DNA from: Cerasibacillus sp036516575
GTDB lineage: Bacteria > Bacillota > Bacilli > Bacillales > Amphibacillaceae
Assembly: GCF_036516575.1 (NCBI RefSeq)
Contig: NZ_DATBTY010000018.1
Location: 1 to 64,000 of the forward strand
Length of the DNA: 64,000 nt
Direction: 5' to 3'
Shown: in pieces, positions 26,909 to 36,272 of the stretch
Layout: the number at the start of each line of letters is the position of its first letter
How positions within the stretch are numbered: position 1 is the first letter of the stretch
The notes under the pieces: generated by a model
Database searches by the model: none
What the model saw: the letters and a program-made list of their open reading frames with translations, nothing else
Told to the model about the DNA's origin: nothing
Position numbers and translations under genes: made by a program

Positions 26909-28825
26909 TCACACGATTTCCTTTTTACGACGGTAAAATCCTATACAACCTAATAGGATAATCACACTGCCAATCGCTAAATAATTGTACATATTTGTAC
27001 TTGTATTAGGTAACTTCTTACCAACTTTCTCTTGTTCGTCAGCTGTATTATCAGGTGATTGGTTTACATGTTTTTCACTATGACGCTGCTTTTCCTGTTC
27101 CTCACCTTGTTTATTCTGATTAGACTTTTTCATCGCTGTAAAATCAAATACCGCTCCCTCGCCCGACAGATATTTTTGATAAGCAAGTAAAGCTAAAAAA
27201 GCTTGCTGAGTTGCCATGACATTCGATTCTTCGTGGATCACATGTTTAAAACCCCCATCTTGAGCTACATACTTGAATAAATGTTCGAGTAAATGTCCAC
27301 CAGGTGTCGTAAAAGCATCACTTGTCGGATCGATATCTAAAGCTGTAAGCGCGATAATCACTTGTGATGTCGTTTCACTTGGATGGCCACTCCATTCATC
27401 ATAGTAACCACCAACTTCTTGCAATTCTTCTTTTAAAAATCTAAGCGCATGATCAATCGCTTGTTTAATATTTTTTTCATGTTGGTATGGAGCAAGTGCT
27501 TGTAAGACCATCGCCGTAATATCAACCGTTGACACATCACCAAACCAAGCCCAGCCACCATCAGAGAGTTGTGTGTGAAGCAGCGTATCAACAAGGTGTT
27601 TTCGAACGTGTTCATCTGCCTCGTAAGCACCACTATCCAATGCTAGTAAGCCATAAATAACAGAATTAATGGATGGCGATGCTTTTTTAAACTCTGGGTG
27701 CTGCACCAATTTATCAATTAAATGAAAACCATTAAAATCATTCGCATCTTCACCTAATGCTGTTAAAGTGATGATGATTTTCTCCAATGCAAAAATATTC
27801 TCTACAACATTTTCATCTTTAAGCACTTGTTTGATGCTTTCTCTATATGTTCCTGAAATTGGTTCATTTGTGTGGACCCAGCCCCAAACCCACCATTCAT
27901 CACCGTACTCGAGATTACCCTGTTGCACAATATACCCCATGGTTTGCTTAATCTGCTTTTGAATAAGCGAATTTGAAAAAGGAGGTATTTTCTTTAATCG
28001 TTCTCTCTGTTCTAAAACATTATCCGAAACATCGACGACTTTTGAATCGTCTGCTTTCTCTTTTGTATCTTTCTTTTCGTTCTGTGGTTCATCAACAACC
28101 GGTTTAGAGTGAATGTCTTCTTGTTTCTGTGGTACTTCCAATTCAATAGAGAGTTGATCCCCATCAGCAACTTGATACGCAGCAACCTTTTCTTCTATTA
28201 ATTCATCATTAATAGTGACACGTAAAACTTCTTTCGAATCAATCACGTAAACAAAATGGCCGTCATCCATGCTTAGCGTAAGTGGCTTATCAGCTTTTGT
28301 TGCTAATTGAGACAACACATCATAAACGGTCGCATATGCAGAAACTGTTACCTCTGTTTCAGGAATAATTGATTCCCCAACAACATTTGAAACCGAAACA
28401 TCGACAGCAACCGATGGATCAAAATCATCTAGATCCCTTAACGCCAACATAAGATGATCGCCATGGTTCACTTCGTATGATGAGATACCTGTATCAGCGC
28501 TTTTCCCATTAACTACAAACGACCAAAAAAATTGATCTGCTCCATCTTTTCCTGCAATTGCCTGAATAAAGGCTCCATACTCTGTATCTGTATAATCGAC
28601 ATCAATTCCTAGTTTTTCAGCACCAGCTAACCATGCTCCTAATGCTGTTTCATCATCTGATACCGGGACAACGGTTACCGGAACAACAATCTCACCATGT
28701 TCATCAACAGCGGAGATCATGACCGCCTTATCGAATGATTCCGCTTGGGTAACATGATGTTGTAACAAATTTAACTGACTAAAAAGTAAGAAAAACGTAA
28801 AAATGATGGCTAATCTCTTTCTCAA
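26909..28825 (-). CDS. Sortase-anchored protein with two DUF4430 domains and prenyltransferase-like alpha-alpha repeats
   Basis: This 638-aa protein has a signal peptide (residues 1-28), two DUF4430 (transcobalamin-like beta) domains (about 65-135 and 160-230), a charged linker, an alpha-alpha barrel-like region (about 290-560; LLDSGGW-type repeats such as LSDGGWAWFGDVSTVDITAMVLQ), a QEEQEKQ-rich linker and a wall-sorting end: LPNTS (605-609), a hydrophobic helix and RRKKE. LPNTS suits a class D-type sortase. Human intrinsic factor/transcobalamin have the same two folds in reverse order, so cobalamin or another cofactor could be the ligand. TTG start behind AAAGGAGG, 3 bp after rbsK. Confidence 0.8.
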   Translation of the reverse strand: MRKRLAIIFTFFLLFSQLNLLQHHVTQAESFDKAVMISAVDEHGEIVVPVTVVPVSDDETALGAWLAGAEKLGIDVDYTDTEYGAFIQAIAGKDGADQFFWSFVVNGKSADTGISSYEVNHGDHLMLALRDLDDFDPSVAVDVSVSNVVGESIIPETEVTVSAYATVYDVLSQLATKADKPLTLSMDDGHFVYVIDSKEVLRVTINDELIEEKVAAYQVADGDQLSIELEVPQKQEDIHSKPVVDEPQNEKKDTKEKADDSKVVDVSDNVLEQRERLKKIPPFSNSLIQKQIKQTMGYIVQQGNLEYGDEWWVWGWVHTNEPISGTYRESIKQVLKDENVVENIFALEKIIITLTALGEDANDFNGFHLIDKLVQHPEFKKASPSINSVIYGLLALDSGAYEADEHVRKHLVDTLLHTQLSDGGWAWFGDVSTVDITAMVLQALAPYQHEKNIKQAIDHALRFLKEELQEVGGYYDEWSGHPSETTSQVIIALTALDIDPTSDAFTTPGGHLLEHLFKYVAQDGGFKHVIHEESNVMATQQAFLALLAYQKYLSGEGAVFDFTAMKKSNQNKQGEEQEKQRHSEKHVNQSPDNTADEQEKVGKKLPNTSTNMYNYLAIGSVIILLGCIGFYRRKKEIV

Positions 28826-28828
28826 TGA

Positions 28829-29728
28829 TTAAACCTCCTTTGATTTTGAATATGTTGTTAAAAACTGTTCAACGTCATATGCTGTTGGCATACCACCCTG
28901 TGCACCCATCTTTGTAACCGAAAGAGCTGAAGCGGCGTTAGCCATTCTAACTGCACAATCAAGCGGTTGACTTCTTGCTAATTGATTAGCAAATGCCCCA
29001 TTAAACGTATCCCCTGCACCTGTTGTATCAACAACTGGTACAGTAAAAGCTGGAATCAACTCATCATTTTTGATTATATGTACGCCTTGTTCACCTAATG
29101 TCATAACGATTTTATGCTGTAATTGAACATCAAGCTTATGAACATGCATCGCTTCTGCTTCCGTTTCATTCGGTGTCACGTAGGTTACCTTATGAAGTAA
29201 TTCTCCTGGTAAAGCTTGAAAAGGAGCTGGATTTAATATGACATCAATCCCACACGCATGCGCCAAGTCGACTGTATAGGCAATTGTCTCGAGCGGAATT
29301 TCCAATTGTAAAAGAACCACATCACTTTGTTCAATCAATTGGCGATGCTGTTTAACGACATCTGGTGTCAACTGATGATTTGCTCCTGGTGCAACGATAA
29401 TTCGGTTGTCGTTATTAGACAAAATAATATTCGCAACCCCTGTTGGTTCATTTTGAATGACCATTACCCCTTCTGAGTGAATGCCTTCCTTTTTTAAATG
29501 ATTGATTAAATCATGACCAAACACATCATCACCGACCGCCCCAATCATCGTTACTTCTGAACCTAATCTAGCAGCAGCAACTGCTTGATTTGCCCCTTTT
29601 CCACCTGGGTATGTCGCAAATTGTTCCCCTAAAACAGTTTCTCCTTGTGCTGGCATTTTTTTAGTGGTCATTACAACATCCATATTAATGCTTCCGACCA
29701 CACAGACACGATTTTTCTTTTCTACCAT
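28829..29728 (-). CDS. rbsK: Ribokinase
   Basis: This 299-aa PfkB-family kinase phosphorylates ribose. It has the substrate block GSINMDVV, GGKGANQAVAAARLG near residue 36, and the catalytic signature DTTGAGDTFNGAFA near residue 238. The start at 29728 follows AAAGGGTG; the ATG at 29749 has no ribosome site. No ribose transporter or RbsR is nearby. The only partner is the DUF4430 surface protein 3 bp downstream, an unusual pairing for a ribokinase. Nucleoside-derived ribose may be the source. Confidence 0.9.
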   Translation of the reverse strand: MVEKKNRVCVVGSINMDVVMTTKKMPAQGETVLGEQFATYPGGKGANQAVAAARLGSEVTMIGAVGDDVFGHDLINHLKKEGIHSEGVMVIQNEPTGVANIILSNNDNRIIVAPGANHQLTPDVVKQHRQLIEQSDVVLLQLEIPLETIAYTVDLAHACGIDVILNPAPFQALPGELLHKVTYVTPNETEAEAMHVHKLDVQLQHKIVMTLGEQGVHIIKNDELIPAFTVPVVDTTGAGDTFNGAFANQLARSQPLDCAVRMANAASALSVTKMGAQGGMPTAYDVEQFLTTYSKSKEV

Positions 29729-30018
29729 GATGTACACCCTTTCGAACATTAATCTGCTAAAATTATACCATGTACCCTATTAAATATAATGTGATTTCAC
29801 AATTAATTTTCGCCTTTTTCATAGATTTTTCGTCATAATTCCATTATAATATATACGTTGCCTAAAATGACTCACATCCTTCTTTTCAATAACTCATTTT
29901 ATGTGGTATTTTTTTATATTTTGTGAAAACCTTTTCTTTTTTTATGGTCAAGAAAGGGATTTCACTTATCAGAACATCACGAATAATAAACATTATAGCA
30001 AATTTGGAGGTAAGTTAA

Positions 30019-31011
30019 ATGAGTTGGATTAAAAATTTCTTTCTGTATTTATCAGAGAACCAGATGCTTAACAAAGGAGCCAAACGCTGGGGTTTAAAAC
30101 TCGGAGCACAGTCTGTTGTTGCAGGTACAAACATTCCGGAAATGATTGAAAGTATTAAAAAACTAAACCAACACGGGATCTCCTGCACAATCGATAACCT
30201 AGGCGAATTTGTTTTTGAAAAAGAGGAAGCGACTCAAGCTAAAGAAGAAATCATTCGTGTCATCGAAGCCATTCATGAACATGAAGTCGATGCACATATC
30301 TCTTTAAAGCCGACACAACTTGGTTTAGATATCGATTATGACTTTTGCTTAGCCAATTTAAAAGAGATTATGGAAAAAGCAAAATCATATGACATCTTCG
30401 TTAATATGGATATGGAAGATTACGATCATTTACAGCCATCATTCGACTTATTAGATGAGCTTGCTAAAGAATATGATAATATTGGAACAGTTATTCAAGC
30501 ATACTTCTTTGAATCTGTTGATAATGTTCAAACATATAAAGATTACCGTTTGCGTCTTGTTAAAGGTGCTTATAAAGAACCAGAAACTGTTGCCTACCAA
30601 GATAAAAAAGATATCGACGCAAACTTCCTAAAATTGATTGAATATCATCTATTAAGTGGTAAATTTACTTCTATTGCAACACATGATCATCATGTCATCG
30701 ATTATGTGAAGAAATTTGTTAAAGAAAATAACATACCAAATGATAAATTCGAATTCCAAATGCTCTACGGTTTCCGTAAAGACTTACAAATCGAATTAGC
30801 TAAAGAAGGTTACAACTTCTGTACGTATGTACCATTTGGCGAAGACTGGTACGGTTACTTTATGCGTCGTTTAGCTGAACGCCCACAGAACCTCAACCTC
30901 GTCGCTAAACAAGTATTTAATAAAAAGACAAATACGATTCTCGGTGTAGCAGCAGGTGCCTTCTTACTCGGAAGATTAACAAAGAAGAGAAATAAAAATA
31001 AAGAAGACTAA
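30019..31011 (+). CDS. putB: Proline dehydrogenase
   Basis: This 330-aa FAD enzyme oxidises proline to pyrroline-5-carboxylate at the membrane. DAHISLKPTQLGLD, NMDMEDYDH, RLRLVKGAYKEP and the signature FQMLYGFRKDLQ...TYVPFGEDWYGYFMRRLAERP are all present. Compared with B. subtilis PutB (about 303 aa) it has an extra C-terminal tail with a short hydrophobic stretch (GVAAGAFLLG) and basic end (RLTKKRNKNKED). GGAGG precedes the ATG. The P5C dehydrogenase gene is not adjacent, so proline use depends on a gene elsewhere. Confidence 0.93.
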   Translation: MSWIKNFFLYLSENQMLNKGAKRWGLKLGAQSVVAGTNIPEMIESIKKLNQHGISCTIDNLGEFVFEKEEATQAKEEIIRVIEAIHEHEVDAHISLKPTQLGLDIDYDFCLANLKEIMEKAKSYDIFVNMDMEDYDHLQPSFDLLDELAKEYDNIGTVIQAYFFESVDNVQTYKDYRLRLVKGAYKEPETVAYQDKKDIDANFLKLIEYHLLSGKFTSIATHDHHVIDYVKKFVKENNIPNDKFEFQMLYGFRKDLQIELAKEGYNFCTYVPFGEDWYGYFMRRLAERPQNLNLVAKQVFNKKTNTILGVAAGAFLLGRLTKKRNKNKED

Positions 31012-31029
31012 TCCAAAAGTAGAAAAAAA

Positions 31030-31059
31030 GATTGTTCTGTAGAGGAACAGTCTTTTTTT
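31030..31059 (+). terminator. Terminator of putB
   Basis: GATTGTTC / GAACAGTC stem (one G-T pair) followed by seven T. Confidence 0.85.
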
Positions 31060-31069
31060 ATTCATATAT

Positions 31070-31099
31070 AAAATCCCTCCCACTTGGGGAAGGATTTTA
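31070..31099 (-). terminator. Terminator of the dsrE-like gene
   Basis: AAAATCC-TCCCA and TGGGGAAGGATTTT pair around a short loop just after the DsrE-like stop (minus strand). Confidence 0.7.
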
Positions 31100-31106
31100 G
31101 TTAATG

Positions 31107-31478
31107 TTAATTCAATTGTAGTGATTTCTTAGCATTCATAATTGCTTCAATTACATAATCAGCTTTTACAACTTCAGCTTCTTTTAATAAGCTATCTTTT
31201 GACACATCATTATGTTCCATACAAGAAGAACAAACTTTGAACTTACCACCATTTTCTAAATAAGCCGGTAGTAATTTTTTAATTGGTAAGAATGGTTCAC
31301 CGATATCAATTTTATCCGCATATCCTTCTGCTGCTAAATTAACAGCATCAGATAACAATAAAATTTCCACCGAGTAACCTTGTTCTAATGCTTTAACCCC
31401 CATTGTAAAAGCGATTGTCACGTTATTAGCATCTCTTTCGTGTGCAGTTAGTGTAATTAATAAATCTGTTTGACTCAT
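31107..31478 (-). CDS. DsrE/DsrF-like family protein
   Basis: This 123-aa protein has the DsrE fold: LLITLTAHERDANNVTIAFTMGVKALEQGYSVEILLLSDA shortened here to its N-terminal half, then a Cys pair CSSC (C83, C86) before the last strand. Members carry or relay sulfur, or act as peroxiredoxin-like proteins. I chose the ATG at 31478 after GGAGG; the frame is open to 31538. It lies downstream of dpaL on the same strand with a 113-bp gap, so it may be transcribed alone. Confidence 0.8.
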   Translation of the reverse strand: MSQTDLLITLTAHERDANNVTIAFTMGVKALEQGYSVEILLLSDAVNLAAEGYADKIDIGEPFLPIKKLLPAYLENGGKFKVCSSCMEHNDVSKDSLLKEAEVVKADYVIEAIMNAKKSLQLN

Positions 31479-31591
31479 TTTGACAGACCTCCATTTATTT
31501 TTAATACCCGTACAGGTATATAATGCATGATTGTGCATGCAAAAATCAATTATTTTGCCCGAGAATCTAAATGTTTTTTAATTAGTATACG

Positions 31592-32776
31592 CTATTGCTT
31601 GGAAAACATGCCGTCCCAAACAATCCGTTCATATTGAACTGGGTCGGTATTCCCTTCCGTATTAATAAATAATACATTTGCTTTATCATCTAATTGCAAT
31701 TGTTCACGCAATGGAAGATATGTATCATTTCGCATGATTTCTATAAAAGTACCAAATGGAGCGGCACCCGATTCACCTGCAATAATCCGTGGGTCATTAT
31801 CAAGAGGGTGTCCTAAGATACGCATCCCTTGTGCTGCCGTTTCATCAGGTACAGAAATAAATAGATCAACCGTATCTTTTAACAGATTCCAAGCGACTGG
31901 ATTCGGTTTTCCACATGATAAGCCAGCCATAATCGTCTGTAAATCACCTGTCACAATTTGTGCTTCTCCATCATGCTGACGTGCTGATTGATAAAAACAA
32001 TTCGCTGCATGTGGTTCAACGAGGATAATTTTTATTTTCTCTTTTCCGTCATATTGTAGAAAAAACTGTACCATCGAAGCAGCGAATGAACCAACGCCAG
32101 CCTGTAAGAAAATATGAGTTGGACGCTGATTCCCTAAAGAATCAACAGTTTCTAAGGCAACTGTTTGATAGCCCTCCATAATCCATTGCGGAATTTTCTC
32201 ATAGCCAGCCCAAGCGGTATCTTGAACAAAAACCCAATTATTTCTCTTAGCAAGATTCGCACAATATTCAACTGTCTCATCATAATTCACATCTGTTACA
32301 TACGCTTTTGCGCCTGTCCGCAGTATATGATCCACTCTTAAAGGAGATGCTCCTTTTGGCAAATATATAATCGCCCGGTGGCCAAGTTGCTCAGCCGCCC
32401 AAGCAACACCACGCCCGTGATTACCATCAGTAGCCGAAATAAATGTTAACTCTCCCAATGTATCTTTTGTGGCTTGCAATTGTTCAAATGTCAACTTTTG
32501 AAAATCAACCTCTAACCGTTCAGCGATATATTTTCCAATCGCATAGGTTGCCCCCAATACTTTAAAAGCTTGTAAATCAAAGCGTGATGATTCATCCTTA
32601 ACAAAAATATTCCCTACCCCTAGGTACGTACTCAGGTGATTAAGCCGGTGAAGTGATGTTGGTGTATACGCTGGTATTGTCCCATGATAGCGTTTAACAA
32701 CTTGACTAATCGATACAATATCGGAGTTCTCTCCCACTGTCTTCCTTACTCGATGCTTATTATCTACCCATTTCAT
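31592..32776 (-). CDS. dpaL: Diaminopropionate ammonia-lyase
   Basis: This 394-aa PLP enzyme splits 2,3-diaminopropionate to pyruvate and ammonia. The PLP lysine is K72 in RFDLQAFKVLGA, the substrate/PLP contacts are ATDGNHGRGVAWAA near 118, and LQAGVGSFA and AGESGAAPFG are family-specific. Length fits DpaL/YgeX. GGGGGAAG precedes the ATG. Usual partners (ygeW, ygeY, hyuA) are missing. An OCD-family gene, a fold that can make diaminopropionate in siderophore clusters, is 11 kb away but is not linked. Confidence 0.9.
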   Translation of the reverse strand: MKWVDNKHRVRKTVGENSDIVSISQVVKRYHGTIPAYTPTSLHRLNHLSTYLGVGNIFVKDESSRFDLQAFKVLGATYAIGKYIAERLEVDFQKLTFEQLQATKDTLGELTFISATDGNHGRGVAWAAEQLGHRAIIYLPKGASPLRVDHILRTGAKAYVTDVNYDETVEYCANLAKRNNWVFVQDTAWAGYEKIPQWIMEGYQTVALETVDSLGNQRPTHIFLQAGVGSFAASMVQFFLQYDGKEKIKIILVEPHAANCFYQSARQHDGEAQIVTGDLQTIMAGLSCGKPNPVAWNLLKDTVDLFISVPDETAAQGMRILGHPLDNDPRIIAGESGAAPFGTFIEIMRNDTYLPLREQLQLDDKANVLFINTEGNTDPVQYERIVWDGMFSKQ

Positions 32777-32997
32777 CTTAACTTCCCCCTCGTATAGTAT
32801 GTTTAGACATTATTTTTCGCCTTTTCAATTTGATTAATTCATAAAAATTTGTCTCTGCTAGTGCACGTTACTTTCCACTGCAGGCGGACGCTTTCCGTTC
32901 CAAGTAACTTGGTTTGGATAAAATTTATTAGTTAGTAGTGACCTTAAATTAATATGGCAAATGTCTTAGACGTTCCATAATTCCTAAATAATAAATG

Positions 32998-33045
32998 AAA
33001 AAGATGTTCTTCCGTTTACTAAATGTTAACGAAAGAACATCTTTT
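32998..33045 (-). terminator. Terminator of the prp operon
   Basis: Perfect AAAAGATGTTCTT / AAGAACATCTTTT arms around a 22-nt loop, placed after the gntR stop; T-run on the minus strand. Confidence 0.88.
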
Positions 33046-33052
33046 CTGCAAA

Positions 33053-33745
33053 TTATGATTTAAACTCCGAAAACTCATTTTCAGCATGAAGTTCAAGCGT
33101 TTCAATCGTTGAACGTAAGCTTCTTCTAATATGTGCACGCATTGCTTCCTCAACTTGATCAGCCTGTTTCAATTGCAGTAATGTCAATATTTGACGGTGT
33201 TCTTGTAGGACGGCTTCCGGTTCATAACTTGGATTGGCATAGCTACTAATACGACGGTATCTTGCTATTCGACTTTCTAACTGTTTTAGAAAATGTGTCG
33301 CTACCTCATTAGCACTCGCCTTTTGTAAAACTTTATGGAATTCCGCTCCGTATTTAACCAAATCTTCTTTCCGCTTCGTTTTTGCAGAGGCTTCCATCAA
33401 CACAAGGACATCCTCTAGCGCATGAAAGTCACGTTCAGTCAACTTATGAGTCGCTTCTTTAGCAATGAGCCCTTCAAGTACTTCACGCACTTTAAACACA
33501 TCTTCCGCTTCCTTAATCGTGATCGGGGCGACAATCATTCTACCATTCGGTTGCTTAATGACTAAACGCTCCAGTTCAAGCCGATATAATGCTTGCCTAA
33601 GTGGCGTACGACTCACCTCAACCTCTTTTGACAGTAGTTCTTCTACTAAATGTGTGTTCGGGGCATATTCTAGCTTAATTATTTTTTCTTTAATATGTTG
33701 ATATGCGACATCACTCGCTGATGCACGCCGATTATAATGAACCAT
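33053..33745 (-). CDS. GntR-family (FCD domain) regulator of the prp operon
   Basis: This 230-aa regulator has an N-terminal winged helix (ASDVAYQHIKEKIIKLEYAPN; VEELLSKEVEVSRTPLRQALYRLE) and an all-helical FCD ligand domain (about 80-225) with conserved Asp/His metal residues in the FKVREVLEG, AEFHKVL and EHRQIL blocks. The start at 33745 follows AAAGAGGA. It is the last gene after prpD and prpB, and a palindrome with the GntR core TTGTATACAA overlaps the prpD promoter. It is therefore probably a repressor that releases on a methylcitrate-cycle intermediate. Confidence 0.88.
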   Translation of the reverse strand: MVHYNRRASASDVAYQHIKEKIIKLEYAPNTHLVEELLSKEVEVSRTPLRQALYRLELERLVIKQPNGRMIVAPITIKEAEDVFKVREVLEGLIAKEATHKLTERDFHALEDVLVLMEASAKTKRKEDLVKYGAEFHKVLQKASANEVATHFLKQLESRIARYRRISSYANPSYEPEAVLQEHRQILTLLQLKQADQVEEAMRAHIRRSLRSTIETLELHAENEFSEFKS

Positions 33746-33807
33746 ACAAATTCCTCTTTCTATATCTACTCCCACTATTTTACATGAAAAAACTTATTAT
33801 GACATCC

Positions 33808-34728
33808 TTAGCGATTATTTTCATCCAATGTCGGAATCACCGTTTTAGCAATCGACTCATCAAGTGCCTCATATCCAAAATAATCGATAATATCATATAG
33901 TTCTTCGCGTGTTTGCATATCATCCAAGACATTTTTTTGTGTTCCGGTTTGATATATTTCGGTAAAGATGCGTTCATATGCTTTGGCTGCGGCGCGTAAA
34001 GATGTCACCGGATAGAGTACCATCTGATAACCTAACTCGGAAAATTCATCCGCCGTATAATACGGTGTCCGACCAAATTCTGTCATATTGGCGAGTAATG
34101 GCACATCAATCGCTTTAGAAAAAGTTTTAAAATCTTCTCTTGTCTGCATCGCCTCAGGGAAAATTGCATCAGCACCTGCCTCTACATATGCTTTGGCACG
34201 TTCGATTGCATTATCTAGCCCTTCCACACTTCCAGCATCAGTACGTGCAACGACATACAAAGTAGGTGCTACTTGCTTCGCCATTTTAATTTTTTCAACC
34301 ATCTCGTCTGTTGAAATAAGTTGCTTTCCATTTAAATGACCGCATTTTTTCGGAATCTTTTGGTCTTCTATTTGTACAGCTGCGACATTTGCTTCGACTA
34401 ATTCACGAACCGTACGTGCTACGTTTAATGGCCCACCAAATCCGTGATCGGCATCAACTAGTAAAGGTAGATTTGTTGCGCGAACAATTTCACGAGCGCG
34501 CTCTGCTACTTCTGTCGAATTTAATAACCCGATATCTGGAATCCCTAAACTCGCAGTGAACGCTCCACCTGATAAATACAGCGCTTGAAAACCTACTTTT
34601 TTGGCAACTAAACCGGCCATCGCATCATGGGACCCAACAATTTTTAATATCTCTGTTTGCTCAACTAATTGTCTAAATTCGATACTTAATTGCTCTTGTG
34701 TTTTCTGTTGACTCGTTAACCATGTCAT
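33808..34728 (-). CDS. prpB: Methylisocitrate lyase
   Basis: This 306-aa enzyme cleaves 2-methylisocitrate to pyruvate and succinate in propionate breakdown. It has the isocitrate-lyase-superfamily blocks SGGAFTASLGIPD, LLVDADHGFGGPLNVARTV and the catalytic KKCGHLNGK loop, with EDQ before it. The start at 34728 follows GAGGAGG at 7 nt. It is between prpD and gntR. A 13-bp hairpin lies in the prpD-prpB gap. Confidence 0.93.
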   Translation of the reverse strand: MTWLTSQQKTQEQLSIEFRQLVEQTEILKIVGSHDAMAGLVAKKVGFQALYLSGGAFTASLGIPDIGLLNSTEVAERAREIVRATNLPLLVDADHGFGGPLNVARTVRELVEANVAAVQIEDQKIPKKCGHLNGKQLISTDEMVEKIKMAKQVAPTLYVVARTDAGSVEGLDNAIERAKAYVEAGADAIFPEAMQTREDFKTFSKAIDVPLLANMTEFGRTPYYTADEFSELGYQMVLYPVTSLRAAAKAYERIFTEIYQTGTQKNVLDDMQTREELYDIIDYFGYEALDESIAKTVIPTLDENNR

Positions 34729-34752
34729 CTTCATTCCTCCTCTGTTAAAACG

Positions 34753-34790
34753 GAAATGTCTCTTCGACTTAAAACGTGAAGAGACATTTC
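34753..34790 (-). promoter_or_regulatory. Perfect 13-bp hairpin between prpD and prpB
   Basis: GAAATGTCTCTTC (34753-34765) and GAAGAGACATTTC (34778-34790) pair around 12 nt. Only TTTT follows, two bases after the stem, on the minus strand. It is a weak terminator or an mRNA processing/stability element that would set prpB-gntR below prpD. Confidence 0.6.
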
Positions 34791-34797
34791 ACTAAAA

Positions 34798-36240
34798 TTA
34801 AATCACCATTAAATCCATAAATTCATTGACATCTGTTTCCATTAACTTATCATGATTATTTAGCACATCAAAAATCTGCTTCGCTTGTTTTTCAGGGAAA
34901 CGCGTTTGCACATTTTCAATAAACTTTTCAATTAATAATGGAATCCCTTCATCTCTTCTCCGGCGATGACCGACCGGATACTCTCTTTCTACTAATTCTG
35001 TTGTTGTCCCATCCGTAAAGAAGACTTGCACAGCATTTGCAATCGAACGTTTTTCAGGGTCTAAGTAATCTTTACTATATGTTTTATTTTCGACAACTTC
35101 CATTTTATCGCGTAATTCATCGATGACAGGATTCTTTGCAAAGTCATCTTCATAACTATCAGCTGTCACATCACCAAACAACAAGCCGACCGCTGTAATA
35201 TATTGTAAGCAGTGATCGCGGTCTGCTGGGTTATAAAGTGGTCCCTTTTTATCAATGATACGAATAGCAGATTCATGAGTTACAATTTTGACTTTATCAA
35301 TTTGATCGATACGGTCTTTCACCACTTCATGTAAATCAATCGCACATTCTAAAGCTGTTTGGGCATGGAATTCTGCTGGATAGGAAATCTTGAATAAGAC
35401 ATTTTCCATCACATAAGCATCTAAATCCATCGCTAGTGTAATTTCCTTTCCATTCATGACAACATCTTCAAAGCCCCAGTCCTTTGCTGTTAGTGAAGTC
35501 TTATAGCCCATCTCACCTTTTAATGTTTTAAAAGCAAGTCGAACGGCACGCGCTGTTGCATCACCAGCTGCCCAAGATTTTCTTGAACCTGTATTTGGTT
35601 CATGACGATACGTCCGTAAAGCGCCTGTATCAATCCACGCATTAGATAGGCAATCAACAATTTCTTCTTTTGTGCCACCGAGTAAATGCGTCACAACAGC
35701 AGCTGAAGCAATTTTGACAAACATGACATGGTCGAATCCAACTCGGTTGAGACTATTGTCTAACGCAAGGACACCTTGAACTTCATATGCTTTAATCGCT
35801 GCTTCTAACACATCTTTCATCTTTAATGGTTCTTTTCCTTCACTAACACGTTTACGGCTCATATAGTCGGCTACTGCTAAAATGCCACCGAAGTTATCAG
35901 ATGGATGTCCCCACTCTGCCGCTAACCATGTATCATTATAATCAAGCCAACGAATGAGCGTCCCAATATCAAATGCCCCTTCAATCGGATCTAAGTAAAA
36001 TGATGTCCCAGGAACTCGCGAGCCAACTGGTACCGTTGTTCCAGGTACGACGGGTCCTAAATGTTTCGTACATTCTGGATAACGTAACGCTAGAAACGCC
36101 ACACCTAAACTATCCATCAACGCATAGCGTGCCGTTTCAAAAGCGAGGTCACTCGTAATCTCCTTATTAACGACATAATCAGCAATCGCTTCCAACACGT
36201 GGTCGGTTACTTGTGTTGTTTTCTCTTCAACTTTCTCCAT
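34798..36240 (-). CDS. prpD: 2-Methylcitrate dehydratase
   Basis: This 480-aa protein of the MmgE/PrpD family dehydrates 2-methylcitrate. RYALMDSLGVAFLALRYPEC, WLDYNDTWLAAEWGHPSDN, AAGDATARAVRLA and the KISYPAEFHAQTALECA block are typical. Length is normal. GGAGGGG precedes two adjacent ATG codons; the second (36240) has better spacing. It heads prpD-prpB-gntR. The synthase gene prpC, which completes the cycle, is absent from this locus. Confidence 0.93.
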   Translation of the reverse strand: MEKVEEKTTQVTDHVLEAIADYVVNKEITSDLAFETARYALMDSLGVAFLALRYPECTKHLGPVVPGTTVPVGSRVPGTSFYLDPIEGAFDIGTLIRWLDYNDTWLAAEWGHPSDNFGGILAVADYMSRKRVSEGKEPLKMKDVLEAAIKAYEVQGVLALDNSLNRVGFDHVMFVKIASAAVVTHLLGGTKEEIVDCLSNAWIDTGALRTYRHEPNTGSRKSWAAGDATARAVRLAFKTLKGEMGYKTSLTAKDWGFEDVVMNGKEITLAMDLDAYVMENVLFKISYPAEFHAQTALECAIDLHEVVKDRIDQIDKVKIVTHESAIRIIDKKGPLYNPADRDHCLQYITAVGLLFGDVTADSYEDDFAKNPVIDELRDKMEVVENKTYSKDYLDPEKRSIANAVQVFFTDGTTTELVEREYPVGHRRRRDEGIPLLIEKFIENVQTRFPEKQAKQIFDVLNNHDKLMETDVNEFMDLMVI

Positions 36241-36272
36241 CATAACCCCTCCGTTAAAATAATTTTCAGTTT

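Noticed and set aside
32860..32925. GC-richer segment with CCACTGCAGGCGGACGCTTT before dpaL.
   Set aside because: It looks like a common Bacillaceae intergenic repeat, but only one copy is in the window, so it cannot be defined here.
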